Shown: piece by piece, positions 27,119-36,026 of the stretch
Layout of the letters: every line of letters starts with the position of its first letter
How positions within the stretch are numbered: the stretch's first letter is position 1
From: Ktedonobacter racemifer DSM 44963
GTDB taxonomy: Bacteria; Chloroflexota; Ktedonobacteria; Ktedonobacterales; Ktedonobacteraceae
Direction: 5' to 3'
Length of the DNA: 64,000 nt
NCBI RefSeq assembly: GCF_000178855.1
Contig: NZ_ADVG01000005.1
Coordinates: forward strand, 62,001 to 126,000
Program-made: the position numbers and the translations under genes
Notes under the pieces: generated by a model
The model's input: the letters and a program-made list of their open reading frames with translations, nothing else
The model's database searches: none
Told to the model about the DNA's origin: nothing

Positions 27119-28034
27119 ACCCAAACTCCTTACGAAGATGCCAGGGCCTTCACGCACCCTGGCATCACACTATTTCATGACTATAAGAACACAAGCACAC
27201 GGAAAAAGAGGAGGTGAACATCGACTTTCACATGAGGGACTCCGCGCGCCGGCGGGAGAGAAAAAAGATGGCGACCATGCGGGTCCGCAAAACCGCTACC
27301 TGGGAATCTTCTTTTTGAAAGAAGAGCAGGAGGCTCAGATGAGGGCGGGACCACACAGAAACGCAGCCACCAAAAGGCAGCAGTGGCACCTCTTTTTGAG
27401 CACAAAAGCGCACCTTTCTTTGCAATCGCGATTTTGCAGAAAAAACGCAGGAAGATCACAGATCCGGGCTCCGCGCAAACACAGGAAAAACATGGAAAAA
27501 ACAAAACCAGGTACACGAGATCTGCCACACATAGGCCAGCACACAGACCTGGAGAAGAAAAACAGGCTTTAAGTAGCTGCTGGAGCCTGTCACACGCCGA
27601 AAAATGCTTTCACCTGTCACAGCTGTCAGCGCCGGTTGATTTCTGAGCCGATTTGGGGCGGTTTGGCTCAATGGCTGAGCCAGTCTAGCATGCTTCTCAA
27701 GCGGTATCAAGGCCGCTATCGCTTCCCCTTGACACCGCTTGAGAAGCATGCTCAGAGAATTGATGCGCCATTGAAGCGAAAAAAATGGTCATTTCTTTCT
27801 TCCCTCGGAAAGCCGTCATTTCGGCCCTAAATCGGCTCGGAATTGCGTCGGCGTTAATACAGCATATGGGACACTTGAAGCAAGATCATCGAGAAGACAA
27901 GGAGACACCCATCATCGTAGGCTTCCCGAGAGCGTGCCACCACCCGCACAGATCGAGGCTATGATCTCTTTCTTGCACCATCTCGAAGATCACTCCATCA
28001 AGATTGGCACGCGCTGTCCATCTCAGGACCAGGC
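27119..28034. other. Mostly non-coding region with degenerate repeat and foldback
   Basis: No convincing gene. A stretch at about 27385-27515 resembles about 28595-28750 (a CTTTT-GTGCTC/GAGCAC start, TGCAATCG-AATTT middle, AGGAAAAACATGG-AAAAA end), so a degenerate repeat brackets this zone. The foldback at 27644-27842 lies inside. Confidence 0.35.
27644..27842. mobile_element. Nested foldback element of about 200 bp
   Basis: The core is a 26-bp hairpin: AGCATGCTTCTCAAGCGGT at 27687 is inverted through 27752 with one mismatch and a 14-base loop. Outside it, TGAGCCGATTT and a GGCTCAATGGC block near 27645-27677 pair imperfectly with GCGCCATTGAAGC and AAATCGGCTCGGA near 27770-27842. The nested symmetry suggests a MITE. 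Alternatively, the core alone is a strong transcription hairpin. Confidence 0.5.
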
Positions 28035-28526
28035 TTGCCCAATTGCGTGAAGAGTACGGGGAGCAGCTCCAGCTCCTGGGCGTCATGGACGGCACGCGCG
28101 ACACCGAGCGCCACCTTCACCATCAGGCAGGACCATCTCAGGCGCTTTTCCGAGTGGTTCCGGCCAGGGCCAGAGTTCCTCGCCTGTATCGAGCACCATG
28201 CGCGCCCTCTCCCCTTCCCCACATCAGAACGCAGGCCACTTCCGGCCCATACCGATGAGAAACAACAGCGTGCCCGCCGCCTGTACGACACGCACCCCGA
28301 TGGACTCACAGACATCGAACTCGCAGGCCTGCTCCAGGTCTCACGCATGACCGCCAATCGGTATCGCCATCACCTTCAGGCCGTGAACGTTCAACCAGGG
28401 CGCTACCGCCTGGTTCCTCATCCGGAGGAGAGAGCAGAAGCCCTCGCTCTCCTCCAGGTCGCCATCTCCACCTCTCTCATTCATCCCCAGACCATTCTCC
28501 ACACCCTCTCACCTGCCAATGCCTGA
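28035..28526 (+). CDS. Helix-turn-helix protein, possibly the 3' part of a broken gene
   Basis: Only the last 110 residues look protein-like: RDHLRRFSEWFRPGPEFLAC-type text, then a clear helix-turn-helix (ARRLYDTHPDGLTDIELAGL, LQVSRMTANRYRHHL) and a basic wing. The first 40 residues (Ser/Thr/Ala-rich) look like an out-of-frame reading, and a plausible upstream part lies in another frame near 28004-28080. I think an indel near 28100 broke a longer DNA-binding protein. No partner is recognised. Confidence 0.35.
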   Translation: MPNCVKSTGSSSSSWASWTARATPSATFTIRQDHLRRFSEWFRPGPEFLACIEHHARPLPFPTSERRPLPAHTDEKQQRARRLYDTHPDGLTDIELAGLLQVSRMTANRYRHHLQAVNVQPGRYRLVPHPEERAEALALLQVAISTSLIHPQTILHTLSPANA

Positions 28527-29366
28527 CGATCTCCCTCACCGGTATCGCAAGGAACGCAACCATTCCCCAAAAATGCACCAAAACAGGGGTGTAACACACC
28601 CTTTTCGTGCTCAAAAAACGCAATTTTGTGCAATCGTAATTTGGCACGACGTTGGAGGAAAAACACGGGAGCAGCACATGTGGAGGGCAGGAGGAGAGCA
28701 AGCGCTGCGTAGAACAACCATGGGAAAAACATGGGAAAAAGAAAACCACCATCCATCGTCCTGGCGCCTCCCAGGCCAACACACGCTCCTTCATGCTGGC
28801 AGCGGCAGGGACAAGCCTCGAGAACGATCCTCATTGATGCCAGTGCAGAGAGCATTGCTGGGCGCGCCGGCAGCAACGGTGAACGTGTGGGATCGTTTCC
28901 CACGGGATGCGCAACGAGGGAGCGATGTGAGATGAAGTGGCTTTCAATCGTTTCTTTCCGTTTTGCTTGCGGGGAGAATCGCTCGAGAGCCAAATGGTGC
29001 CCCAGTGTTTGCCCAGCTTGAGGCTTGTCAAGAGCAGGAGCGAACTCGGTGGTGCGTACCAACTCCAGTCTCAGATTCCACACTCATTGAGTCACGATAT
29101 CCCAAGCTTTCTGCCCCTAGGTGGAGTGGCTACACCAGCGATCCGGGTCAAGCTCCTGGTCTTTGTTCGCCACTGTTTGCTCGAATGCTCTCTGGTGTTA
29201 AACTCGAGCGCCAGAGAGCATTCGAGCAAACAGCCGGCTAGAAAGGTTGGAAGAGAGGAAGGTGATGTTTGCAAACAATCCTGTGTCACAATAGCGTCCT
29301 CTGTTGTACACTGAACCATGCGAGAACATTCTCATCCATCCATATTTGCCAAGAAAGGCGAAACAG
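28527..29366. other. Non-coding spacer
   Basis: Long open frames occur here on the minus strand (28481-29083), but their composition (Cys/Phe/Pro-rich) and lack of ribosome sites argue against coding. The stretch contains the second copy of the degenerate repeat (about 28595-28750) and the hairpin at 29172. Confidence 0.4.
29172..29232. repeat. Perfect 23-bp hairpin
   Basis: CTGTTTGCTCGAATGCTCTC plus TGG at 29172-29194 is exactly inverted at 29210-29232 around a 15-base loop. There is no U-tract after either arm, so it is not a standard terminator. It may be a foldback element or a protein-binding site. Confidence 0.7.
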
Positions 29367-30233
29367 ATGCCCAACAAAGCACGAGTGGCCATCAAAGTCT
29401 TCGATGTGGAGACCAGCATTGCATTCTACACCACATTTCTGGATTTCGAATTGGTGGAGTTTCAGCCCGACGCGGGAATCGCTTACATACGGGATAGCGA
29501 TCATGATCTTCTGTTACTTGCTCCCCCGCATCTTGAAGATCCGCGCAGCCTTCTCGATGAACCTAGCATTGTCTTCAAGCCTGGTGACACCCTTGACTTC
29601 GTTGTTGACACGTTTGAAACTCAGCACGCCAGGCTGGTCGAAGATGGACACGGTGATATGCGCGTCGAGGAAAATGAACGTGGTGAGCGAAAACTACGGG
29701 TGACTGACCCCAACGGTTATCACTTCGTGTTCGTCATCCCGGTGAAACGCTCGCCAGAAACGCTGAGGGCGGCCTACGCCGGGCTCAGCGACGAGATTGC
29801 AGCAGCACTTGATGGCCTCACCGAAGCCGATCTTGATCTGGAGCGCGCTCCCAATGAATGGTCGATCCGTCAGATCATCCATCATCTTGCGCTGAGCACC
29901 TCCTTGTCCCTGATGCCCATCGAAACTGTTCTGGTGAACCCGGGGAACGTCGTGGTACGACCTCCCTACGATCAGGAAAAATGGGTTGAGATGTTGGATT
30001 ACCAGCATCGCCCCATCGGGACGTCACTTGCTCTCATCAGAGCAGTGCAGGCCCATATTACGCAATTACTTCTCCACGTCCCCAACAACTGGGATCATGC
30101 CATCGTGAGCAAGTTTACGACGGAGGATGAGGGCCGTACAACCACGCTCAGCGATATGATTGCCATACAGATCGGGCATACCACTGCACATCTCGACGAG
30201 ATCCGCCAGACCCGCAAGGTACATCACCGCTGA
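29367..30233 (+). CDS. VOC (glyoxalase-like) and DinB domain fusion protein
   Basis: ATG 29367 lies eight bases after AAAGGCG. The in-frame upstream extension has no ribosome site. Residues 1-125 form a VOC module (VAIKVFDVETSIAFYTTFLD, LRVTDPNGYHFVFVIP). Residues 135-288 form a DinB-like four-helix bundle with the metal-site His residues in QIIHHLALS and GHTTAHLDEIRQ. VOC domains bind metal and small electrophiles or antibiotics. DinB-like proteins are often thiol-dependent transferases or hydrolases. The fusion suggests a two-step or bidentate detoxification enzyme in the cytoplasm. The substrate is unknown. Confidence 0.8.
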   Translation: MPNKARVAIKVFDVETSIAFYTTFLDFELVEFQPDAGIAYIRDSDHDLLLLAPPHLEDPRSLLDEPSIVFKPGDTLDFVVDTFETQHARLVEDGHGDMRVEENERGERKLRVTDPNGYHFVFVIPVKRSPETLRAAYAGLSDEIAAALDGLTEADLDLERAPNEWSIRQIIHHLALSTSLSLMPIETVLVNPGNVVVRPPYDQEKWVEMLDYQHRPIGTSLALIRAVQAHITQLLLHVPNNWDHAIVSKFTTEDEGRTTTLSDMIAIQIGHTTAHLDEIRQTRKVHHR

Positions 30234-30300
30234 TCCAATGAGAAAAAGGGAAGAGAGGCACTCAGCCAGCAACGAATGGAAAGGGGTTGTGTCTGGTTGG

Positions 30301-30698
30301 TGGTAAATGACATCCGAAGTGAGCAGGTTTTGCCCACCCACTTGAGCACTTGCCCTCCAATGTGAGCAGCGTGGCTATCAAGCGCAAATGAAGCCGCTCT
30401 ATAAGCCAATAGTCGTGTGCCGTTTCTGTACATTCAGTGCTCAAGATTCGGCGTCATGCGGGTACTGAATGTTCAGACAGACTTCCAGCACCAGCAGAAT
30501 TCAAGCCAAACGCTGAAGATCCGGCTCATGCGGGCTCACGATTGGGCTCAAGTACCCTGTCTGGAATTTACAACACCTGCTGCTGGTTGACCGCCTCTGA
30601 GGCGGATTCTCTGTCAGGCAGTGGCGCTGTTGCTCACATTGGAGGGCAAGTGCTTACATCGGAGGGCAAAACCTGCTCACTTCGGATGTCATTTACCA
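30301..30698. mobile_element. 398-bp MITE with IS21-like multi-repeat ends
   Basis: TGGTAAATGACATCCGAAGT at 30301 and the following 50 bases are inverted at about 30625-30698 with few differences. The ends hold spaced GAGCAG/GAGCAC and TTGCCC words like the exporter cassette. The interior has no gene but contains two related 21-base words (near 30449 and 30517). Confidence 0.75.
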
Positions 30699-30713
30699 GT
30701 TGGGAAAAGGGGG

Positions 30714-30880
30714 TTACGCCCCCGCCTGAGCAGGAGAGCCAAAGCGCTCAAAGAAGTGAGTAGGGAGACCATGGAGCAGGGCCCCAAGTCTGGGAGCGTT
30801 GGCGGGACGGGCATTGCGAGCCAGGCGCTGTGACCAGGAAAGCCGATAGTGGGCACGCCGCTCCCGAGTGAGCGGCGTTT
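30714..30880 (-). pseudogene. Possible C-terminal tail of an IS4-like transposase
   Basis: The minus strand reads RERRAHYRLSWSQRLARNAR, then HGLPTHFFERFG. This resembles the basic tail of some IS4-group transposases. Nothing upstream in frame supports it because the complete IS4 element begins at 30896. A GCGCCGCT-type hairpin lies within. Low confidence. Confidence 0.25.
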
Positions 30881-30922
30881 CGCCCTTCTCAGGGAGCTCT
30901 CTCCCTGACACATTTTTCTGCC

Positions 30923-32074
30923 CTAAAACCGAAGAGAAAAGATCCATTGCTGGTGACGCTTGCGAAATGGTAAAGAGTGCGTTAAATTTGCTCCTCCCCA
31001 AGAAGAATCTCTAGCATGTTTGAGGATGAACAATAGCCACAGCCTCCCCAAGCGAAACATGCTTTTATCTCGACGATCAGCCCGATCAAAGCGAGTGCGT
31101 TGCCCATGATGGATGCAGGAAGCCGCCAAATGACTCACCCACCAGATGGCGACAAACAGTCCCAACAAAAGTCGATGAAGACGCTCTTTCTCCGTGATCA
31201 AACTGGCTTCCAGATCCCAGCCGCGACTTTTGGTATCTTGAAAGGTTGCTTCCACACGCATCCGCTTGGCACACTCGTTCTGGCGCGCTTTGCTTGCAGG
31301 TCGATCGGAGATGAGCACCCATCCTTCTTCATGGCCAGGCGTCCAACAAGCACTGATCTGGGTTTGCAACGATGACTCCTGCCAGAGCATCGCCGGACCA
31401 TACCAGTGTTGGCCGGGCTGTTGCACCAGGCTACTCACCGGACTCCACGTGCTCCAGCCCTGGCGCGTTTGCCGTCGAAACGTATGCTCATGACTGATGC
31501 GCAACAGATAGTGCCAGCCGCGATCCTGGCACAATTTCACCAGCGCCAAGCCGCTCAGACCGCGGTCAGCCAGCAAGGTGCAATCGGCTTCGGGTCCCAC
31601 GCAGCGTTGCACCAGGTCCAGCAGCCGTGCCACAATGCTCCATTGTCCTTCTTCCCATTTCTCTTGCGCCGGCATCACCGCCCAAGCCACCGGTAGGACG
31701 CGTGAATGCACCAGCAAGCCCAGATAGACAATGGTTGCGTCTGAGCGAAACGGCGTGCAATCGAGGATGAAGGACATAGGTTTGCCCTTCCAAAACGTCA
31801 GGAGTTGCCGGACAAACTGTTCCCAGATCTCCTCGACGTCGATGCGAGGGTTCGCCACAAACCGAGCCAAACGCCGTTCAATGCTCGGCATCTTTGCCAG
31901 AGAGACTTCCTCAGTTCCCAGCGTTTCCGCAATCCGCTGGAGGACCGTGCTGCCTGACATCACAATCCCTTGGACGAGGAACGCCAAGGTGTTCTGTTGA
32001 TGGCCATGCAGGGTTGGAAAAAGGGCTTTGACTTGTTGTGACCAGTGTTTCCGGAGTATCATAGCAGTATTCAT
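30923..32074 (-). CDS. IS4-family transposase
   Basis: ATG 32074 follows AAAAGGACAATCTCG. An in-frame TTG six codons upstream overlaps that ribosome site. The 383-residue protein has the DDE residues in SFILDCTPFRSDATIVYLGL, CTLLADRGLSGLALVKLCQD and AKRMRVEATFQDTKSRGWDL. The last is the IS4 Y-(2)-R-(3)-E-(6)-K variant with R, E and K visible. It ends WIFSLRF. It seems intact. Confidence 0.9.
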   Translation of the reverse strand: MNTAMILRKHWSQQVKALFPTLHGHQQNTLAFLVQGIVMSGSTVLQRIAETLGTEEVSLAKMPSIERRLARFVANPRIDVEEIWEQFVRQLLTFWKGKPMSFILDCTPFRSDATIVYLGLLVHSRVLPVAWAVMPAQEKWEEGQWSIVARLLDLVQRCVGPEADCTLLADRGLSGLALVKLCQDRGWHYLLRISHEHTFRRQTRQGWSTWSPVSSLVQQPGQHWYGPAMLWQESSLQTQISACWTPGHEEGWVLISDRPASKARQNECAKRMRVEATFQDTKSRGWDLEASLITEKERLHRLLLGLFVAIWWVSHLAASCIHHGQRTRFDRADRRDKSMFRLGRLWLLFILKHARDSSWGGANLTHSLPFRKRHQQWIFSLRF

Positions 32075-32127
32075 CGAGATTGTCCTTTTCAAGCAATGTG
32101 TGTTTGTCTGCTTATGAGGACGATCTC

Positions 32128-32685
32128 ATACCAAGTTGCATTCCGTGTAGTAGGATAAGGGGGTCTAGCAGAAAGAAGGAAAGGAAATTTGTGGCCTATG
32201 GATAGTCCTACCATCATAGAAATGAAAGGTAACCACGATTATTTTATCACGATTACTCTTCAAAGTGATCCTTTCATTCATTCTCGTAAAGCTGACCAGA
32301 ATACAATTGCAGCAACTTGGTTCATCAAAGCCGGACGATTTCAAAGCCAGTTTGAGGTCACGTTTGAGGCCTATGAATTGGTGGGATTACTCGATGCGCT
32401 TCAAGAAGTGTACCAACAAGTTGGAAAGGAAACGGAAGTCCAATTTGCATTGGAGTGGTATCTCGTTCTCACATTTAAACTTTCTAAAATTGGGCATCTT
32501 GAAGTTGAAACTGAAGCTTGGACGAGTGATGTACGTCTCTCCAGTTCCATGCAAGCAGATCAATCATTTCTTCCCTTCTGGATCAGAGAAGTAAAAAATG
32601 CACTTCAACGCTTTTCTCTGCTAGACTGATAAGCTTGACTGGCTTTCCCCATCTCAAGATTACCATTTAGAATGCAACTTGGTAT
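32128..32685. mobile_element. 558-bp inverted-repeat unit carrying a small gene
   Basis: ATACCAAGTTGCATTC at 32128-32143 is exactly inverted at 32670-32685. It lies inside the IS4 element between the transposase start and the right end. A related sequence, GATACCAATTTGCGTTCTGA, lies upstream of the DUF4262 gene at 40077. Confidence 0.6.
32198..32629 (+). CDS. Small immunity-like protein (WapI/DUF6228-like, tentative)
   Basis: ATG 32198 lies ten bases after AAGGAAAGGAAA. A TTG three codons upstream is possible. The 143-residue product alternates strands and one helix: FITITLQSDPFIHSRKADQN, an Asn/Thr-Trp-Phe strand, FEAYELVGLLDALQEVYQQV, then FALEWYLVLTFKLSKIGHLE and a C-terminal helix. This order (strands, E-L helix, two strands, W) resembles the WapI/DUF6228 group of polymorphic-toxin immunity proteins. 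The match is from memory and weak. Its AT-richer codons differ from the IS4 host element, indicating capture. Confidence 0.5.
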   Translation: MDSPTIIEMKGNHDYFITITLQSDPFIHSRKADQNTIAATWFIKAGRFQSQFEVTFEAYELVGLLDALQEVYQQVGKETEVQFALEWYLVLTFKLSKIGHLEVETEAWTSDVRLSSSMQADQSFLPFWIREVKNALQRFSLLD

Positions 32686-32844
32686 CAGATCTCTTTCTTC
32701 ACGCTTCTTGCCTCAATGGGCTGAACGTGAGTATCTCGTCACCAACAAACCCTTCCTTATTGTTTCTTTTCTTTCTTCTTTCTCCTTTTTCATCTCTGAA
32801 AAAGTGTCAGGGAGAGAGCACCGGGTGCCCGGTGACCGGACACC

Positions 32845-33333
32845 CGTTGGCCCCGGCGAACCTGGAAGAGGTAATCAGGTTGTACGGGCTGCGCATGTGG
32901 GTGGAGCAGAGTTACAAGCAGGTCAAACACGCCCTGGGTTGGTCACAGTATCAAGTGAGAAGCGACCAGGCCATCCGGCGGCACTGGCAACTGGTCTGTT
33001 GCGCCTTCTCGTTTTGCTGGTATCACGCCTCTCACCCCTGCTCCAGCGCGATGGAAGATGCGAGAGAAGCATCTAAGCTGCCAGTTTCTCCAGAGCCAGA
33101 GGGTGTTGTCGATGTGACAGCAACGGGGAAAAAAAATCAGCCAGGAAACAGGATCTCGTCCACCTCTGTCCTGGCCGGTGGCACTACGGGCTGTGCGCGG
33201 GTGGTTGGAGCCCTGGATCATGCTTTGGCGCTTCTGGCGAGCGTGGTCAGAGCAGCCCCCACCATCTCTTCTCCAGTGCTTGCTTGATCAGCTTGGGCGG
33301 GGACAAGGACTTTTCCTCTATGGCACGTTCTGA
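32845..33333 (+). pseudogene. C-terminal fragment of an IS701-like transposase, frameshifted
   Basis: The frame opens at the IS4 right end and reads NLEEVIRLYGLRMWVEQSYK, then QVKHALGWSQYQVRSDQAIR. After a frame change near the A-run at about 33127 it continues ALRAVRGWLEPWIMLWRFWR and ends GQGLFLYGTF at TGA 33331-33333. The catalytic Glu is in WVEQSYKQVK. The N-terminal two thirds is missing. Confidence 0.7.
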
Positions 33334-33687
33334 TTGTTGCTCCCCTTTTTACGCATCCAGCCAAGTGCATGGATCGCTCGGCTCATCGAAGCTGGGCTCA
33401 CGTGCATGCCGTGCTCAGCTTCCCACCACTGGCAATACTCTCGGCTTTCTTGCATCGGGGTGAGCTTCCAGCATCTCTTGCACTCCCATCTGCAACGCTG
33501 CACCTTTCTTCGAGGGTCGCCCAGGAAGAGGTCGCGGTAGGACCGTTCCTGTTTCGCGCCTTTGCTTGAGGTATCGCTTGATGGTCGCCCGCGACACCTG
33601 GAAATGTTTGATGATCTCCGCTCGGGATTTCCCGTCGTCAACTGCGCGAAGCACTTGTTGTCTCAGGTCTTGTGGATACGCTCGCAT
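33318..33687 (-). pseudogene. IS630-type orfA fragment, frameshifted
   Basis: ATG 33687 after GGAGGT starts MRAYPQDLRQQVLRAVDDGK with the helix-turn-helix IIKHFQVSRATIKRYLKQRR and the GRPSKKG linker. The frame shifts near 33455 into CQWWEAEHGMHVSPASMSRA and ends RKKGSNNQNVP at 33318. The DDE half is absent. It converges on the IS701-like fragment with a 16-base overlap. Confidence 0.7.
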
Positions 33688-33747
33688 ACCTCCATTGTGT
33701 CACCTGGTTCAAGCTTTCTGCAAGCCGCAGTCAACAAACTACCGCTA

Positions 33748-33867
33748 GTGCTGCGTTCCTCATTGGCGCTATCATTACTGCCAGGCAGAGTCTATGGATA
33801 AAACATGCCTGCATTGGTTCTAAACCTTGATTCAGCGTTTTATTCATACCAATGAGGAACGTAGCAC
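33748..33867. mobile_element. 120-bp IS630-type MITE
   Basis: CTAGTGCTGCGTTCCTCATT at 33745 is inverted at 33849-33870 with one mismatch in 22. TA dinucleotides sit at both edges, as for IS630/Tc1 insertions. The right edge served as target for the complete IS630 element that follows. Confidence 0.7.
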
Positions 33868-33869
33868 TA

Positions 33870-35081
33870 GTGCTCAATTCCTCATTGGTGATACGCTAAA
33901 AGAGAGAAAGCAAGTCACCAAGAGAGGAGCAGAGCTATGCCCAAACACGTGCAAGCCCGAGCGGCGCAGGATGCCCAGGAAGAACGCCAGGTGCGCAAAC
34001 TGGCCAGGAGTCACCACGCACCTGCTGATTGGAAGTTTCATGCCCAGATGGTGGTGGAGAGCTGGGCAGGCAAGACGCCGCAAGAGATCGCCACCACGCT
34101 CTCATGCCATCCGAGAACCGTGCGCATCCACCTGAACCGCTTCAATGCGCAAGGGATCAACGGCCTGGGAATGCGGGAAGGAGCGGGACGTAAACCGCGC
34201 TTGACCGAGCAGGAGCGCAGCCGGATTCTGGCCCTGGTGAAGCGACCACCTCCAGGGAGGTTAGAGCGGTATGCCGATGGGAGCCTGCAGGCCCGCGAGG
34301 AAGAAGGTTCAGCGCAATGGAGCTTGGATGCTCTCACGGAGGCGGCCCATGCCGCGGGTATCCAGGTGGAGCGGAGCCAGATCCGACGGATCTACCTGCG
34401 TGAAGGGGTACGCTGGCGCAATCGCCATAGTTGGGGAACCAGTGATGACAAAGACTTTGCCCCAAAAGAACTGCGGTCGTCACCCACTACACCGAGCCAC
34501 CCGACGGGTCGACGACCATCTGCACTGACGAGTTAGGACCGGTGACCCCGCGTACCTTCGCGCCAGCGCCTGGCTGGTCAGCGGATGGGCACCGCATCAA
34601 AGCTCCCCTGGAATACAGTCGTGGGGATGACAAGGTGTGGATCTATGGAGCGCTGCGGGTCCGCGATGGCAAGGAGATCACGCGCTGTGCGGCTGCGCGT
34701 AATTCCAAGAACTACATTGAGCCGCTCAAAGACATCGAGGCGGATAATCCGACAGGGGACATCTTTATCATCACGGACAATCTCTCCAGTCACAATAGTC
34801 TGGAAACCCGCACCTGGCTGGTGGACCATCCGCGCATCCAGCACATCTTCATTCCCAAAGGCGCCTGTTGGCTCAATCTGCAAGAAGGGTGGTGGCGCCT
34901 CTTCCGACGCGATGCCTTCGCTGGCCAGAGTTTTGCCAATGCTCATGAGATCGAGCGAGCGATGAGCGTCGCCACGGCGCAACTCAATCGGCGAGCCAAA
35001 CCGTGGATCTGGGGACGGCCGCCCAAAACGCGACGCCACCTGCACCGTCTCTTTTCTTACCGCCTTTGAGGAATTGAGCAC
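33870..35081. mobile_element. IS630-family element with TA target duplication
   Basis: GTGCTCAATTCCTCA at 33870 is inverted at 35067-35081. The match extends outward through the palindromic CACTAGTGC for a 24-bp perfect repeat. TA at 33868-33869 and 35082-35083 is the duplicated target. Confidence 0.8.
33937..35069 (+). CDS. IS630-family transposase expressed by -1 frameshifting
   Basis: ATG 33937 follows GAGAGGAGCAGAGCT. The first frame gives the paired helix-turn-helix region (KTPQEIATTLSCHPRTVRIH, QEGSAQWSLDALTEAAHAAG). At 34461-34467 the heptamer C-CCA-AAA lies in exact X-XXY-YYZ phase. A -1 shift there restores RTAVVTHYTEPPDGSTTICT and the DDE residues in CTDELG, IFIITDNLSSHNS and WLNLQEGWWRLFRRDAF, ending at 35069. 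The tidy fit to a canonical slippery site suggests programmed frameshifting rather than damage. The zero frame alone stops at 34536. Confidence 0.8.
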
Positions 35082-35083
35082 TA

Positions 35084-36010
35084 GTGCTACAGGCCATCGA
35101 TGCCGGACAAAGCCAAACCGGAGTCGCCAAGGCGTTCAGCATCTCGGTCGCGACCATCAAACGGTATCTCAAACAACGACGAGAGATGGGGCATGTTTTG
35201 CCCAAAAGCGATCCCCGGACGACCTGCGGTCAAAGGAGCAGTGTTGCGGGTTCATCTGCAAGCGCAACTGGAAGCCCATCCCGACGTAACGCGGGAAGAG
35301 CATTGCCGCCTGTTCCACCAAACTCACGGCATCCCGGTCAGCCCGGCGAGCATCAGTCGCGCGCGCATGGCATTGGGCTGGACACGAAAAAAAAGACGCT
35401 GAGAGCAAGTGAACAGGATGAAGCGGCCCGCGCAGCCTGGCGAGAGCAAGCCAAGCAGTTGCCCACGCAGGATCTGGTCATTGTGGATGAAACCGGGTCG
35501 CGGATCAACATGACCCCGCTGTACGCCTACGCCCCGCGGGGTGAGCGCGCCATTGGTACCGTTCCCCGCAATTACGGAGCGAACCTGACGTTAATCGCAT
35601 CGCTGTCCCTGCAGGGCATGGGCGAAGCGATGCTTTTGGATGGCTCGGCGGACGCTGCCGCCTTTGAGACGTATGTCGAGCAGATCCTGGCTCCCAGCCT
35701 GCGCCCAGGGCAAATCATGATCCTGGACAATCTCTCCATTCATCTGGGCCCTCGCGTGAAGCAAGCCATCGAAGGAAGAGGCTGCCAGCTCCTGTTTTTG
35801 CCAGCGTACTCGCCCGATTTCTCCCCAATTGAAGGAGCCTTTTCCAAATTGAAAGCCTTCTTGCGGCGGGTCGGGGCGCGTTCGCGCGAAGCGCTCCAGG
35901 ATGCGATCATCCAGGCGTTGCCCTACATTACCCCTCAAGATGCGCTCGGCTGGTTTCGGCATTGTGACTATCCTGCGCCTTCGATTGGGAGAACAACTCC
36001 ACAGGGATGA
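35084..36010 (+). pseudogene. IS630-family transposase (orfA-orfB type), 5'-truncated
   Basis: The first codons are lost where the preceding IS630 element inserted. It resumes at LQAIDAGQSQTGVAKAFSIS, the helix-turn-helix. A frame change near 35205 (an A-run) leads through EEHCRLFHQTHGIPVSPASI to RKKRR. An A8 run at 35387-35394 would allow a -1 shift into the DDE part: VIVDETGSRINMTP, MILDNLSIHLGPRVK and YSPDFSPIEGAFSKLKAFL. The A8 site may be programmed. The upstream frame change and missing start make it a pseudogene. Confidence 0.75.
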
Positions 36011-36026
36011 ACACCGCTCTCCATGT

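Larger units (their letters stand above)
30896..32819. mobile_element. IS4-family element enlarged by a 558-bp insertion
   Basis: GCTCTCTCCCTGACACATTT at 30896 is inverted at 32798-32819 with one indel. Between these ends are the transposase (30923-32074) and a second inverted-repeat unit (32128-32685) carrying a small gene. The right end cuts an IS701-like transposase fragment. The left flank is different DNA, so the neighbourhood has been rearranged. Confidence 0.6.

Noticed and set aside
28481..29083. A 200-codon minus-strand frame
   Set aside because: Its composition is Cys/Phe/Pro/Ser-rich with no ribosome site, and it overlaps repeat-like non-coding sequence.
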